Source: Casuarius casuarius (lineage: Eukaryota; Chordata; Aves; Casuariiformes; Casuariidae). Taken from it: a DNA stretch of 64,000 bases. Positions within the stretch are counted from its first letter, which is position 1. Every line of letters begins with the position of its first letter. The translations under genes were made by a program, and so were the position numbers. Below are positions 22,401 through 34,690 of the stretch, piece after piece. The notes under the pieces were generated by a model. That model did not search any database and was not told the origin of the DNA. It saw nothing but the letters and a program-made list of their open reading frames with translations. The stretch lies in the NCBI GenBank assembly GCA_003342895.1, contig PTFA01000197.1, forward strand, positions 1,084,156-1,148,155, given 5' to 3'.

Positions 22401-25400
22401 CATTTTATCCCAGTACAGCTTATCCCAGGTCTAGGGTGAAGGGACAGTATATGTTTCTCCTTTAAAATGGAACTGTACAAATTACATTGTGTCCTACTTG
22501 TTGAGTGTGATGGAAATATCTTTTCTGGTTCCCTGTAGCATGGAAGATGAAAAGCCTGCTTATTGATTTATACCGTTGACAGTTTCATATTTGTAGAAAT
22601 GTAAATCTAATCAGTTCTGGCAGGGCCTGAGTTAAGGCCGCTTTCAACTGATCTTGGACTAAAACTCAAGTAGTTTGAATCTGATCTGCTGCTTGGCCTT
22701 AGGTTTTAATTTCTTTGATTAGTGCAAGCATCTCCTACCAAACAGATTGCAGGAAACACAGATGTTAGCATATTGTGTTCTGACATTTCAAGAGCAGGAG
22801 AATGAGTTTCACTTAAGTGGTCTCAGAGTAGGAAATAAGAGCTCCTGTCTTCTGAAATGGGGAGCTGGTGGACTGTAATGTTTAATGCTTTGGTTCTTTC
22901 CCTCTAACTGCAGCAGAAAGCTCCAGTTCCTGGACACTCTCATCCAGCAGGAATGAGGATCAATGTGGTGAACAACCATACACACAAGCAGGTGCGTGCC
23001 ATTAACAAGACCACTGTTACCTGCTCTGCTCTTTTTGGGTGGGTATAGGGGGAGTATGGCACAAGGACATGCAGTGTCCACAAACACTGGCAGGTGCAAA
23101 AGGAAATTAAAGTAGGAAAGAAGAAAGAATTTGGAAGTTCTCTAACAACTTGGCACTCTATTCATGCATAGAAGATACTTTCATGATTGTTGAGGTTTTC
23201 CTTTAGCCTAACTGAACTTGACTCCTTATGCGTTATGTGAACACAGAGTAGGTATTTCCAATTTGTGTCTGTGTGAGTTAACTGGTTTTTCTAGTCACTG
23301 CAACCTTTTGCTCTAAGCTCTGTCTGTAAATTCTTTGGTGATACTACATTAGATCAAGTTGTTGATCTTTTTGATTCAACATCCTGCCTGCCTCTTCAGA
23401 GACTGGATATGATTCTGCATTGTCAAATGTGCTATGGTGAGGTAGGAGAGGGTATTACCTTCCTGGGAAACCCAGCTTTGTGTCCCTGCTGGAAACCTTG
23501 TGTTGACTGATGCTAACTGGTGTTTTGATGTTGCATCAAAATTGCCATATTCTTTATCAAACAGATTTTTTGTGAAAGTATGAGGGGAAAACCCTTGAGT
23601 TTTTGTTGTCTCTTCTGGATCAACTTTAAAAGCTGTTGCCCAGTCAAGCATTCAGTTATCTTACCACCTTGGGTTCTTTCAGAGAAGAAATATACAAAAT
23701 GTAAAATATGTGGGGTTTTTATACACACGTATATGTATGGGTATATGCACATAAAATACAAAATACTGGAAAACTGACATCCACAATATCATGTCTTGTT
23801 TATCTTTTGCCTTGATTACAGTAACTTTAGCTTCTTGAGTCTTTTACCTCTGCATTCACCTGCCACACTCATCTATCCATGATGCTGTCACTTAAGGAAG
23901 CATCATGTTCTGATCTCATCATTATAAGACTTGGGTCCCTTTCAGTTTTTCTTTGTCTCAAACTCAAGTCCCTTGTCTTGATGGCTGGTATTTTTCATAA
24001 TTCTTTTTTCTGCAGAGTTCATTTCTGCCTATCGTCCCTGATGCTTTTTTCCTTTATAACATCTTCATGCTTGGAACAACCTTCCTGTTCGTAAGCCAGA
24101 ATCTTGCTGACCATGAAAGCCTACTTATTTTGCAAGCTGTTGTTGCTAATCCCTCCATTTTCTGAATCTTTCTTCATCTTCCTGCTGAATTAATGGGAAA
24201 CTCTGAGTTGTGACTTCTTATGTTCTGGGCAGCGCCATATGTGTATAGGCTTTTTCTAAGAAACATTATCACTTACAATCTATGAAAAAATGTTTGTGTA
24301 GGAGTTAACCTCAGTATTTTGAGGCAAGGCTATGAGCATTTAAGTGGAACTGGGAAATGAATTATTCAGCAAACCTCCTAGTGCAGTGTTTTCTAGTGCC
24401 AGACGGACATGTGCTATGCTGAAGAAAGCAGGCTATTCAAAAGGAACGTTGGGTTCAGATGTATTTGGCAGCCATCTGCTTACTGGAAAAAAAAATCAAA
24501 TGCATAGGCTTAAACTTTAAAGCTAGCAGGGTGCTAAAAAGGAAGGCGTTGAGGCTTTATTGCATTAATGTGGTCTCATGAGTCCTGATGTGTTCTAGGG
24601 TTTAAAGGGATACTTATATGTGGTTTCAGTACATCTAGGGAAATAGCTCTGCTGTGGCATTCCTGGAAAAGAAGTTTGAGAGCTCTTACACTGACATTTT
24701 GAAATGGACTTGCCTACATTCAGCTGTCTGTCACCAAGCTGTGAGGGCAGAAGTCCAAAGTAGTAATGTCCATTACCTAATGTTACTGCATGTGTTTTGA
24801 AGAAGGCTAAAGGCAGGGGAGAAAGATTATTTTGGGAATGATGCCTATACTAAATATACCTGCTTTTCTTTAGGGTCTATATGACATGGAAGATGATGAT
24901 GAAAGTGTCTCTCCCCTTCCTAGCAAACAGATGAAAATCACCACCACAAACAGTTACCTGCACAACGCGGTAAGGGATTATCTGAACAGTCCCCACCACG
25001 CCATGCTCACATTGGGTGGATGCACAGGCTGCAGCTTTAAAGGGCTTATGTTCTTTTAAAGTATGCAAACAATTTCCCCTGGAATGTTTGCTCTCTACCC
25101 CGTCCTTCCCTTTGTGTCAATGCTTCTAGCATTACTTGGGGACACAGTCCCTTATAGGCTAACTGTGGCTTTGTAGGCCTTTGCAGCCAGAATGTGTGCT
25201 TTCTCCTTTGCTGGCAGGTTACTGCATGTTAGCTCTTGACTTTTTTTTCCCTCCTTTTTGGGAAAGTTCTTTGAATCTATCTCGTTATCATTTGAGCAGG
25301 CAAGCAAGGGAAGCTTTCTGCTGCTCCTAGAGACTGGACATCAAAGCAGGAAATCTCTTGCCATGCAAAATCTTAGTTGGCAGCTTGTTGGGGAGTACTG

Positions 25401-28400
25401 ATGCTCTGGAGAAGATGGAAGTTCAACACAGACAGATGCGAGGTCCTGCACTTGGAATGGGATAATCCTCTGCAACATAAGCTGAGGACTGACTGGCTAG
25501 AAAGCAATCTTGCAGAAAAGGACCTGTTGGGTGACATACTAAGAATGAATCAGCAGTGCATCCTTGCAGCAAGGAAAGCTAACTGCATATTGGGCTATAT
25601 TAGTGAGAGCATAGCCACTAAGTCAAGGGAGATAATTATTTCCCTTTATCTGGCATTCGTGAGTCTGCACTTGGAGTACTATGCCCAGTTTGGGGCTCAA
25701 GACAGGTACAAGACAGACATTGACAAACCAGAGTGAATCTGGCAAATGGCTGCTAGGGTGGTTAGGAGGCTGCAGCATATGATGTACAAGAGGAGACTGA
25801 GAGCGGGGTTTGTTCAGGCTGGAGAAGAGAAGGCTATAGCGACATCTGACTCCTGTCTTTTGCTGCCTAAAAGGTGGTTATAGAAAACACAAGAACACTC
25901 TTTCCAGAGGTGAACAGGGAAAGAACAAGAGCCAGCTCGCATGTTGCAGCAAAAGAAATTGTAGTTAGATGTAAGGGGCAGGAAAAGTCTTATGGGTATT
26001 GGTCAGACTCTGGCACAGGGGCCCAGAGAGGTTGTGGAGTCTCTGTTCTCAGAGATGGTCAGAGCTGGACTGAATGAGGCCCAGAGTCAGCCTGATGTGT
26101 CTTTCAAGGTAACCCTGCTTCAGGCAAGGGGTTGGACGTGGGTTCATCCTCAATTCTGTGATTCTAAGCAAGCAATTTAATGTGGCTTTTTCATCACACA
26201 GGCAGTCTAGTGCAATGAGTATCCCATGTTTTTTCTTATGTTGGTATTCGGGCAAATAGAGCCCCTGGCCATTTGTTATCCTTTAGTGGCCTTATTTTTT
26301 TGCAGGAGTAAATGTTTGTTTCCAGTGTTGACAGCAGATATCAAGAACAACTTTTATTCTTTTGGCTTTAAATTCCCCAGGTAGCTTTAACTAGAAAAGT
26401 TACTCTTCACGACTTGTGTGTTAGTGTAGTGTGAACAGGCATTCTTCTTTAGAAATACTAAGACAGCTCAATTTTATTGTAAATGAGTTATCCTTGTGTA
26501 TGCTTTATATAGTACTTGAGAATTTTCAGATAGCTGCTTTTCGAATTCAAATTGCACTGGTAGAGTTTAAGAAGAGTATGAAAATTAAAGGTGCTTGTAA
26601 AAAGCACTTTTGGCACCTTTTACGGTAAACATACGCCCAAAAGCTTCAGTTGGTTTTTGTCTCAAAGCTGAAAGTCTCCAGCACTGTAGTGGTTTTGACA
26701 CTGGGAAGGACATGAAAGTTCATAATAAATGCCAGTAATGCTCTCCTGCAGTTGGTGCTTAGAAAAGAAGACCTACTTTTTTGGGCTGCATCTCTTAGGG
26801 ATGGTTTTTTCTCTCTTCTTGCAGACTGGGCTGAGTGGCAATAAATTCTCTCTGTCCAAGACTGTTCCCCTGACTAAAGTGGTCCAGAATGATACATACA
26901 CAGCTCCTCCTGCACCTCCCTCCCCAATGCGGACGAAGGCCTTGACAAACATGTCCCGGACCTTGGTGACAAAGGAGGAGCCTCCAAAAGAGCCAGCACC
27001 TGTTGAGGTGAGTCTATGGAAATGTGACGTGCTCCTTAGAGAAATCTCTGCAGAGATGTGTGAAACTGCTGTTGATTGGTTATGTGAGCAAGTTATTTTT
27101 GTCTGCCTGTCACCACTATCTCTGGGACTCTGTCAAGCTTATTCTGATAACTGCAGCCCTTGTCCAAGAACTTGAAACCTGTGTAAACATCCCCTTCTCT
27201 AGTGTTTATTGAGAGGCTGGCAATTCCCAGACTCTCCATTTTGCTTCTCAATTTTTCCTTTCCAAAACTGGAGCACATGGTCCTGGAGGAATCTGTGATA
27301 TAGGAAGGTGGTAGCTGTTATTTGGACAGCACTTGGTGGCTTGCATGTTGCCAAGAGTAGTGTTTTAATGCTACTAGCTGTGGTGTTTTCTGTCCCCTGC
27401 TGTTAGGAAGAACAACTGGATGCTCCCAAATTTGGCTACCTGGTGTCCACACAGAACAATCTGTAAACAACCTGCCTGGAACTGCTTTGCCAAACTGCCC
27501 AGTGCTGGGCACAGTAAGCCACCAGGCATTCCCAAGCATATTGAATTTGCTAGCTCTAGAAGGGCTGGGGCCACAGGATTTGCTGGCTGGTCCTGAATGC
27601 AGCCTAGACCTGCTCATGAAAGGCAGTGTTGGCATGGCTAGGTGAGCGTTGCATATGTATGCAGATTAAGTTAGTGTTGTATCAGGGAATGGGAGAGAAG
27701 AGTTACTTCAGGGAGAAATTAGCATGAAAAAGGCTCCTCTTCACCTCAGATGAGCTGGGCTTTTGTGAACATTGATACTCCCCATTACTAGCCTTATTTT
27801 CCCTTCATATGTGTGTACAGACTTTCCCAGGTGTCCCTTTAGTCATTTTTTTATGCTTTCTCTGCTATGCTTTCTCTGCTATGCTGTCTTGCCTGCTGCG
27901 TTTCTGACTTTCTGCATGTAATACACTTGTTTGTGTTGGCAGCTGGTGTTCAGTCCTCTGGAAGGCACAAAGATGACCGTAAACAATCTGCATCCTCGAG
28001 TCACAGAGGAAGACATTGTTGTGAGTGTTGCTTACTGCTGAACTCTGGGTGACTGAAGCTTCCATCCTTCATCCTACTACTTTTGATAATTCACTATTCT
28101 ATGGTGGATGTAGTGAAGAGGGGTATGGTGTGGATTTGTTTTCTTTGGGAGGACTTCGAGAATTTTCCTAGATTTTTGTTTTGGGTCTTGTTTGTTTTTT
28201 AAAATTGTGTGCTCAAAAACACTGGACAAAATCCTGTTTCTAGGCTGTACTGAGATACCTGACATCATTTAGAAGAGTTTGTCAAATGATGCCTGGTGTT
28301 CTCTAACTTACGACCCATCCAGATTATCTAGGCGGACTGAGAACAAAGCTGGTCTTCATGCATAACTGTATAGAGCACTAACCTGCTTGAGTTGTTGACA

Positions 28401-30278
28401 GTATGGAGTTTTATGCCACCTGTATTACTAGTACTAAGTACTTGTTTGTACCATAGCAAACACGCTAAGATAAATGGCTGCTGCCAGATTCTGGCATATG
28501 TTTTTCTAAGCAGATGGGGTGATGTAATTAGGAAACTAAACCCTTCCCACTCAGTGTGTCTGTCTGGTTCAAGTGATAACTCTGATGTGATCACAGTCAT
28601 GACTTGCTGTCTGCCCTCAGGAATTATTCTGTGTGTGTGGCGCTCTGAAGCGAGCCCGGCTGGTGCACCCAGGAGTGGCTGAGGTAGTCTTTGTGAAGAA
28701 AGAAGATGCTATCACAGCATATAAGAAATACAACAACAGGTGCTTAGATGGTGAGTTTGAGGGCAGAGTTGCATTTAGGATAGATGAATCAACAGTTTTT
28801 CACCTCAGCAGAGAGTTTAAAAGCATCTCAGATGCTTATATGTTACCCAGAGAATAAATGCCAGAAAGCTGCTTTGAGAGCTGGGCAGTGTTACAGGCTT
28901 TTGTGTGACTTGTTGGATATATGCATAGTTTATTTAAGTGGTATTCAGAAATATGTTTTCCCAGGAAGAGAGAACTCAAAGGTAGAAGCAGGCTTCCACT
29001 GATTCCTCTGATCTAACTTCCACATTAATTTTCTGTTGTCTCTAACCTAGAAGCCAAAGCCAGATAGTCCTTAGGAAGGCATTAAATGCTTACAGAGTAG
29101 CTGTTTGCACAGCATAAGTAAAGCTAGTATTTGCAGAGGTCTTGGGGCTTGGCAAAGACATTCTGAGTCAGACCTGTACAACAGTATCAGCTTCTCTATA
29201 GACTTTGAACAATGCAGTTTTTGATCAGGATCTATCTGCATGTTGTTACAGGCTGAAATTAGCTGCTAATTTCTAGCTTATCCTCTTACCCTTGTGTGAG
29301 GCCTGATGCAACTTTAACAAGCGTAAGCTCTCTAGCTGAAAATAGATGTTTCTTTCCCTGGATGAGTGACACTGTTAATGTCAGATGAGGAGCAAACAGC
29401 TCAGAATGGGACAATCTCTCTGCTTTTGCTAAGGGTTGTCTATCTAAATGTAATTTTGCATTTCATACTCCTACTGACTGTTTCAGTCACACTTCAGTTG
29501 CTTGGAAGTGCTATGATCTTGCAACAAAAGACGTATCAGCTGCTCTTTCTCATGGTTTTCCCAGCATGTGGAGCTCTACTACTGCTCGCACTGTTGTGTG
29601 GTGTTTTGAGGGTCTTGCCTTACTGGGATTCTGAGATACAGATTTTTTTTTTTTAAAATTACTTTGTTTAGGTCAACCGATGAAATGCAATCTTCACATG
29701 AATGGGAATGTCATCACCTCAGACCAGCCTATATTGCTGTAAGTGCCCCCTGAGGGGAAGAACCAAAAGAGTTTGCAGGTTCTGTTTTGAGGACAACCTA
29801 TGGGAAAGGAGGAAAATGTGGTGGTAAATAGTTCTCCCATGAATATGCTCTTTCTCTTGCTTCCTGGAAGCTCTCTGTGTTGAGCTGAATGCAAAATAGC
29901 TTGCTTCCATAGTGTTCCCGGCCCTGGGGATTCAAAATGAGTCTGAGATCAGGAAGTTTTCTTGTCTCAAAGCACATCTTAAACTGCTATGTCCAATATT
30001 GAGAAGAGAGGATATTGCAAACAGTGCAGACATTGTGTAAAATGTATTTTAAAATGTGAGGTTTAATACTATTTGTGGTGTGTGTGTGTTTTAAATCCTT
30101 CAGCCGATTGAGTGATACTCCTTCAGTGAAGAAGGAGGGAGAACCACGCCGGTCAAGTGCAAGCGCCTCTGCAAATCCCCCTGCTGAGGTGGACCCTGAC
30201 ACCATCTTGAAGGCACTCTTCAAATCCTCAGGGGTCTCTGCCTCTGTGCAGCCCACAGAATTCAAAATCAAACTCTGA
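16466..30278 (+). CDS. POLDIP3: POLDIP3 (SKAR, DNA polymerase delta-interacting protein 3)
   Basis: Nine coding exons: 16466-16524, 20055-20448, 22914-22991, 24874-24969, 26825-27007, 27943-28020, 28621-28750, 29672-29738 and 30104-30278. They encode 419 aa (human 421). It starts MADLSLDELIRKRG in a strong context (acaagATGG). Exon 2 carries a run of six DAR motifs spaced by about a dozen residues. The RRM spans about residues 281-352, with RNP2-like MTVNNL and RNP1-like GVAEVVFV. The C terminus is TEFKIKL. The family binds the exon-junction and TREX export machinery (ALYREF-type RRM), recruits S6K1 to newly spliced mRNAs, and interacts with the p50 subunit of DNA polymerase delta. It is nuclear, in speckles. 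All introns are U2-type GT-AG. Exon 3 begins at a CAGCAG (NAGNAG) acceptor, so Gln152 may be optional. Introns 1 and 4 hold CR1 pieces. Confidence 0.97.
18143..18162. repeat. Poly(A) tract in POLDIP3 intron 1
   Basis: Twenty uninterrupted A. No retroposed sequence recognised in front of it. Confidence 0.8.
19165..19345 (+). mobile_element. CR1 LINE 3' end in POLDIP3 intron 1
   Basis: Contains the typical CR1 3' segment: 'cacttcttcactg', 'cactggaacaggttgcccag', 'gaggttgtggagtctcc', 'gagattcaaaaccc' and 'tggacaacctgctt'. It then reaches a degenerate 'ccagagctccctgccaacccc' tail. It is truncated at the 5' end, as CR1 copies usually are, and lies in the sense orientation of the gene. Confidence 0.9.
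25380..26168 (+). mobile_element. CR1 LINE fragment in POLDIP3 intron 4
   Basis: About 790 bases of the CR1 ORF2 C-terminal end plus 3' UTR. A partly open frame at 25377-25736 reads like the post-RT region (NTDRCEVLHLEWDNP, LAARKANCILGY, HLEYYAQFGAQD). After it come 'cagaggttgtggagtctc' near 26022 and a 3' end 'attctgtgattctaag' at 26152-26167, the CR1 terminal microsatellite. It is internally deleted and mutated; the sense frame is closed by stops. Confidence 0.9.
27850..27892. repeat. Three tandem copies of a 15-bp pyrimidine-rich unit
   Basis: Units of 'tatgctttctctgc' type in tandem, about 55-95 bases before the acceptor of POLDIP3 exon 6. Confidence 0.6.
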
Positions 30279-31149
30279 GAAGGGAGAGCAAGTAGTGGAC
30301 TGGAAAACTCACTTAAGTCGGAGAATGAGAAAAGTGCAGGAATTGCAGATGTTATTTGCATTTGCCTGCCTGGAAGTTTTTTTGTTTTCTATGATCGCTA
30401 CCTTACTGTACAATAGTGTTTCCTCTTGTGTGTGTATTTTCTGTTTCCATAGTTGGAGTTTTCTTCCACAGTTTTTTTCCAAGAGAATAACCTCCCCCTT
30501 CTGCCAGTAATATATTACCAAGCATATACAATGTAATTCCCTCCTTTACTCCAAAGCCCCTAGTGGCCATTAAAAGTGCACATAGACTCTAAGGGAAGGA
30601 GTGGTAATCTCCTTTTCTCTTCTGACCTACCTTTAAAGTAAAAGGTGCATCCCTTTGATTATCAACAGACAAGACAACACATTGTTTCTAAAATTGCTGC
30701 ATCAAGTACAAAGGTGCGGCTCCGTACAGAAAGCACTATCTTGCATCTTTGACTCATACGCATTCAGTAGCATACTACTTCGGCCTGGCCATTGGATATC
30801 TTGCTGCTCAAAAGCTGTGACACTGAGAAGATGTAAGAAAAACTGAGCTCCCCACTGTGTATGCCAGCCAATGGAGGCATTGGGGAGAAAGGATGTGTAC
30901 AAGAGCAGCACCCATTGTGCTGTGGGAGGGATGTTTCAACTCTGGTAAGGCATGGAGATGAGAAAAAGGCTCTGGCATTTCTGCAATGAATATATTTGCC
31001 CTGTATGGCCAGGCTGAGTTGCTCTCACCTCCCTTTTTCTGGACTTAAAAAATAAGAACCAGGTTTGTGTTTAGATCTAGAGGAAATTCAAGTGTTTCAC
31101 TCCCATTAGACAGTATTGCATCCTTCTGGTATCTGGATAGGGACATGAA

Positions 31150-31196
31150 GTGGGGGGGGGGGGGTTGTTTTTTGTTTTTTGGGGTTTTTTTTTAGC
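31150..31196. repeat. G-run and T-run tract in the POLDIP3 3' UTR
   Basis: Thirteen G (31152-31164), then T- and G-rich runs. In the RNA this is a potential G-quadruplex next to U-rich sequence, about 870 bases after the stop codon. Confidence 0.7.
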
Positions 31197-32130
31197 TTCT
31201 AACTTACCCAGTCTCCTTTTATGAAAAGGAAGGAGCTGAGGCCTCTTTCAGGCACTAACACATCAGAAACAGTCTTCTGCCCCTGAGAAATCACTTGAGA
31301 GATTTAATTTGGATAATGTTTGGCTGCTGTGCAGGCCTGCTGCACCCATATATGGGCTTGGAGGGTGATCACTGCACTTCATGGCTGCAGGGAGAGGGGT
31401 GGGGTGGGGGAGCAGTTAACGCTCTAGGGAATGCATCGGAGAGTTTAGGTACTGGCAAGTCCCATGCAGAGCAGCAAGAAGGGTTTACCTTCAGAGAGTG
31501 AGCATCTGCGACCAGCCACCGGCCACTAGGTGGCACTTCCAGTACTTCCTTTCTTAGTACACCATTATTGCAATGGATATTTGAAGTCCCAGTAGCTGCA
31601 TTTGTTTGTATTAGTTCAAATTGTATTGTGAGAAGAGAGGAAAGGCAAAAGCCACTTCCAGAATCTGGCTGGGTTTGAACTTGATCCTTCTAGCTAGGAG
31701 AGTAACCTAATCCATTCTGTTCAGCACTGCTGAACTTCTTTAGCGAACTCGCTGTAACCATTGTAGGTCTGGACTCCATTCCTTGGTCAGTCCTATGTTT
31801 CTTTTGCTTTCTTGTTCTGTACAAACTCTGTTCTATCTAGCAGGTGCAAACCATTCCTCTGTTTCACTGTATCCCTTTTAGCCATGGAAAAAAATGAGGA
31901 CTTGGCAGGACTTGTTTTTTCCCCAGAGTACTCTTTGGTTTGGAAACGAACCACATCATTATTGGTAGGGTGGTGCTTGTGAACAGCAGATGTTTGTAGG
32001 GGAGGGGACTTCTGACAGCTATTGTTCCCCTTTTTTAGACTGCCCATCAAACACCTGTGTTTTAATAAGAGTCGGGGGGAGGGGGAGGAAATGTTAGGGG
32101 TTGGAGAAAATAATGTATTATCTGTTTCTG

Positions 32131-32136
32131 AATAAA
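32131..32136 (+). terminator. POLDIP3 poly(A) signal AATAAA
   Basis: Canonical AATAAA followed within 30 bases by a GT-rich stretch. The implied 3' UTR of about 1.9 kb is similar to that of the mammalian gene. No earlier canonical signal was seen. Confidence 0.7.
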
Positions 32137-32199
32137 CGTTTGTTATACAGAGAGTGTTGCTGTTAAAGTGGGAGCAATTTGTGTCCACAGCTAGTTTCA

Positions 32200-34200
32200 A
32201 TTCCATTGGTGTCACAAAAAAGGAAAACAGTGGCCCTTGTTACAGACAGCCTAGGGGGTTTAAAAAATAACTCTGGGGGAAAAAAGAATGGAGCTTTGAA
32301 ATTAAGGTATGTGTTCTCGGGGAATTAGGATACTTTATCAACTAGATAGAGTATGAAAATACGGAGACATGATTGTGGGTGCATATCTTCTCTTCTGAAA
32401 GAATGGTTTAGTCATACTCTCATTAGTACATTCATGTCCATTCCAAAAACCAAATAGAATTGTAATCTGCTGTTTGGGATTGTGTTTAGATGATCTGTGA
32501 TAAATTACGATGACATTAACGCACTTCCTTGGAAGAACTACTGCTCTGTTACCTAGCTCTGTGATCTGTGTAGTAAGTCTTTTTTTTTTTAACCTATCAT
32601 TGAAGTCAATGATGATTGTCCAAATACCGCTCTACAATTTGTCTTGCAGTTGGTTAGGTCTCTTAGATTAAGTGTGCTTAGCTAATTCTTCCAAGTATAA
32701 TTTATTGTTTCAGTGGGTACTGAAAGAAGAGTAACATTCCAGTAATTCCCAGGCCTTTTCAAGCAGTTCACCTTGCCGCTCTGAAGTTTCTTCTCACTGG
32801 CCTGGAATATTCATGCTACTCTTGTTTGCTTTTCACTGAGCTGACCTACCACCTTCTGACCTAACACCTGTGCACATTTGCCTTGATTTAGCGTAACTAT
32901 CTTCGGGGGAAGGGGTTGTTCTTTTTTTTTTAGGTTTTTTTTTTTTTTTAGTTTTTTTGAGGTCGAGATGGTAAATTTGCATACAAAACACACAGATTGC
33001 CAGCACTGATTCAATATGGAGAACAGGCGGTAAGTAATTTGTGATAGTGTTTGTCTTTTCTCTTTGCTTTTTCAAAAACTTGATGATTTCTAATGTGATG
33101 CGAAAATTTGCAAGTTTGCCTGGTATACATTTACAGGTTTTGCATATACCATTCCTTCTGATTATGTTCCTTAACTTGGATATCTATTCTGTGAGTCAAC
33201 TTTCCATGTCATTTCTTACTCACTTTCACTAACTTTTGTTCACCTTGTACATCTGTCTTGCTTCAATATCTTCCTTTATTTTTGGAGTGGTCCTTTTTGT
33301 TCTACTTAGTCATAAATACAACTTTATCTGTAGAGGTGTCTGTTGCTTTCCCTGATTAACAGGAGCCTTTAAGAACTTGTGAACGTGGAAGTACACCTCT
33401 ATCACCAAACCACTGGACAGCATAACCTCCCTGAACATCCACCTTGCTTGCTCTGCCTAAAGCCTCCTTGTACCCATCTTGGTTATTTCCCATACCTGTA
33501 AAGATGTCTTCCCTGGCAAATCAGATTTCGACTTACCTTTAAAATAATCTTCCCTTTAAAAGACTCGTCTCCAAGGTGTGGAGGAGTTGCTTGCGATTAA
33601 TGTACAGCGTAGTGAGAGGTTGTTAGGCCCGTAGCACATGCTTTATGGAGAAGTTAAGTGATGTGCTTGTCACACAGCCTCGTGTGCTTATGTGGCAGAT
33701 TTTCTTCCTGAGGCTACAGCACTTGCCCAGATGGTTGGGGGCATCCTTGCCAACATAAAGGAGGGAGTTCAGCCAACAGGCTACATCTCCTGTAAGCCAC
33801 GGCTTGTTGTCATTTAAAAGTGCCTTTTAATGATTTGGTTACATGCGGTGAGAGGAAAAGTTGCATCAGTCATCAGGTCACAGCAGGAGAGGTGTGACAC
33901 TGCCTTCAATAGAAGTGGCTCTATCTAAACTCTGTTTATTTTAGAGCCAGGCTGTGTAAACAGAAGCTGGACAGCAGGAGTTGAGCCAGAGCCTGGATGG
34001 ATGTTGCAGGCAACGGTTGGGCGTGTAAAATAAACTGCGCGCAGCGGTCTGGAGGGGTCCCTGCCCCACGGACTCGCATATAGGCTAAGGTGTGCTCTCG
34101 CTTCATAAACCCGTGTGTAAGAAGGGGGTGGGGGCAGGCCTGGTGCAGGACTTTATCCACGTTTGCCTCCGCCGTGCTTTAACCGCTGCCGCCCCGTCTC
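32200..34200. other. Intergenic DNA between POLDIP3 and RRP7A
   Basis: No gene or recognised interspersed repeat. T-rich runs at 32580-32591 and 32922-32957. Short ORFs only. Confidence 0.5.
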
Positions 34201-34209
34201 CGCAGGGGC

Positions 34210-34690
34210 GACACCGGGGTGGGGGGGACGGAGGTAATGGTCCGGCGCCCCCACCTCGCCGCCATTAGCGGGACAGCGAGCGCGCGGGGGACTACAGCTC
34301 CCAGCGGCCCTCGCGGCCCGGCACTTCCCGCGGAGCTAAGATGGCCGCCGCCGCGGAGCGTGTGCCTGGAGGGGCACCGGCGGGATACACAGGTGAGGGG
34401 GGCGCGGGGCCGCGGCGGGCCGGGGCGGCGATGGGGGCGGGTCTCTAACCGGTGCGTCTCCCGCAGCGCTGGCAGTGAAGTTCGGGCCGCGGCAGCGCTC
34501 GCCCCACTGCCTCTTGGTGAAGGAGCATCGGGTGCGGGAAGGGCCCGGCGCCGCGCACCCGCCCCGCCGCACCCTCTTCGTGCTCAACGTCCCCCCGTAC
34601 TGCAGCCGGGTAAGTGAGGCTGCCGGGGGGAGCGGCAAGAGGGGCCGAGGGGCCGCTGCGGGGTTTGGGCTGGCCGTTGAGGGGGTGGGA
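34210..34690 (+). promoter_or_regulatory. RRP7A CpG island promoter
   Basis: CpG-dense, TATA-less region around the RRP7A start codon. It includes 'gactacagctcccagc' at 34289-34304, which fits the vertebrate core-promoter motif ACTACAATTCCC/ACTAYRnnnCCCR (ZNF143/Notch-type), about 50 bases before the ATG. Confidence 0.7.

Noticed and set aside
31660..31735. tRNA-like stretch in the POLDIP3 3' flank (gggtttgaac region)
   Set aside because: It resembles a T-loop only locally; no acceptor stem or anticodon arm can be folded around it.
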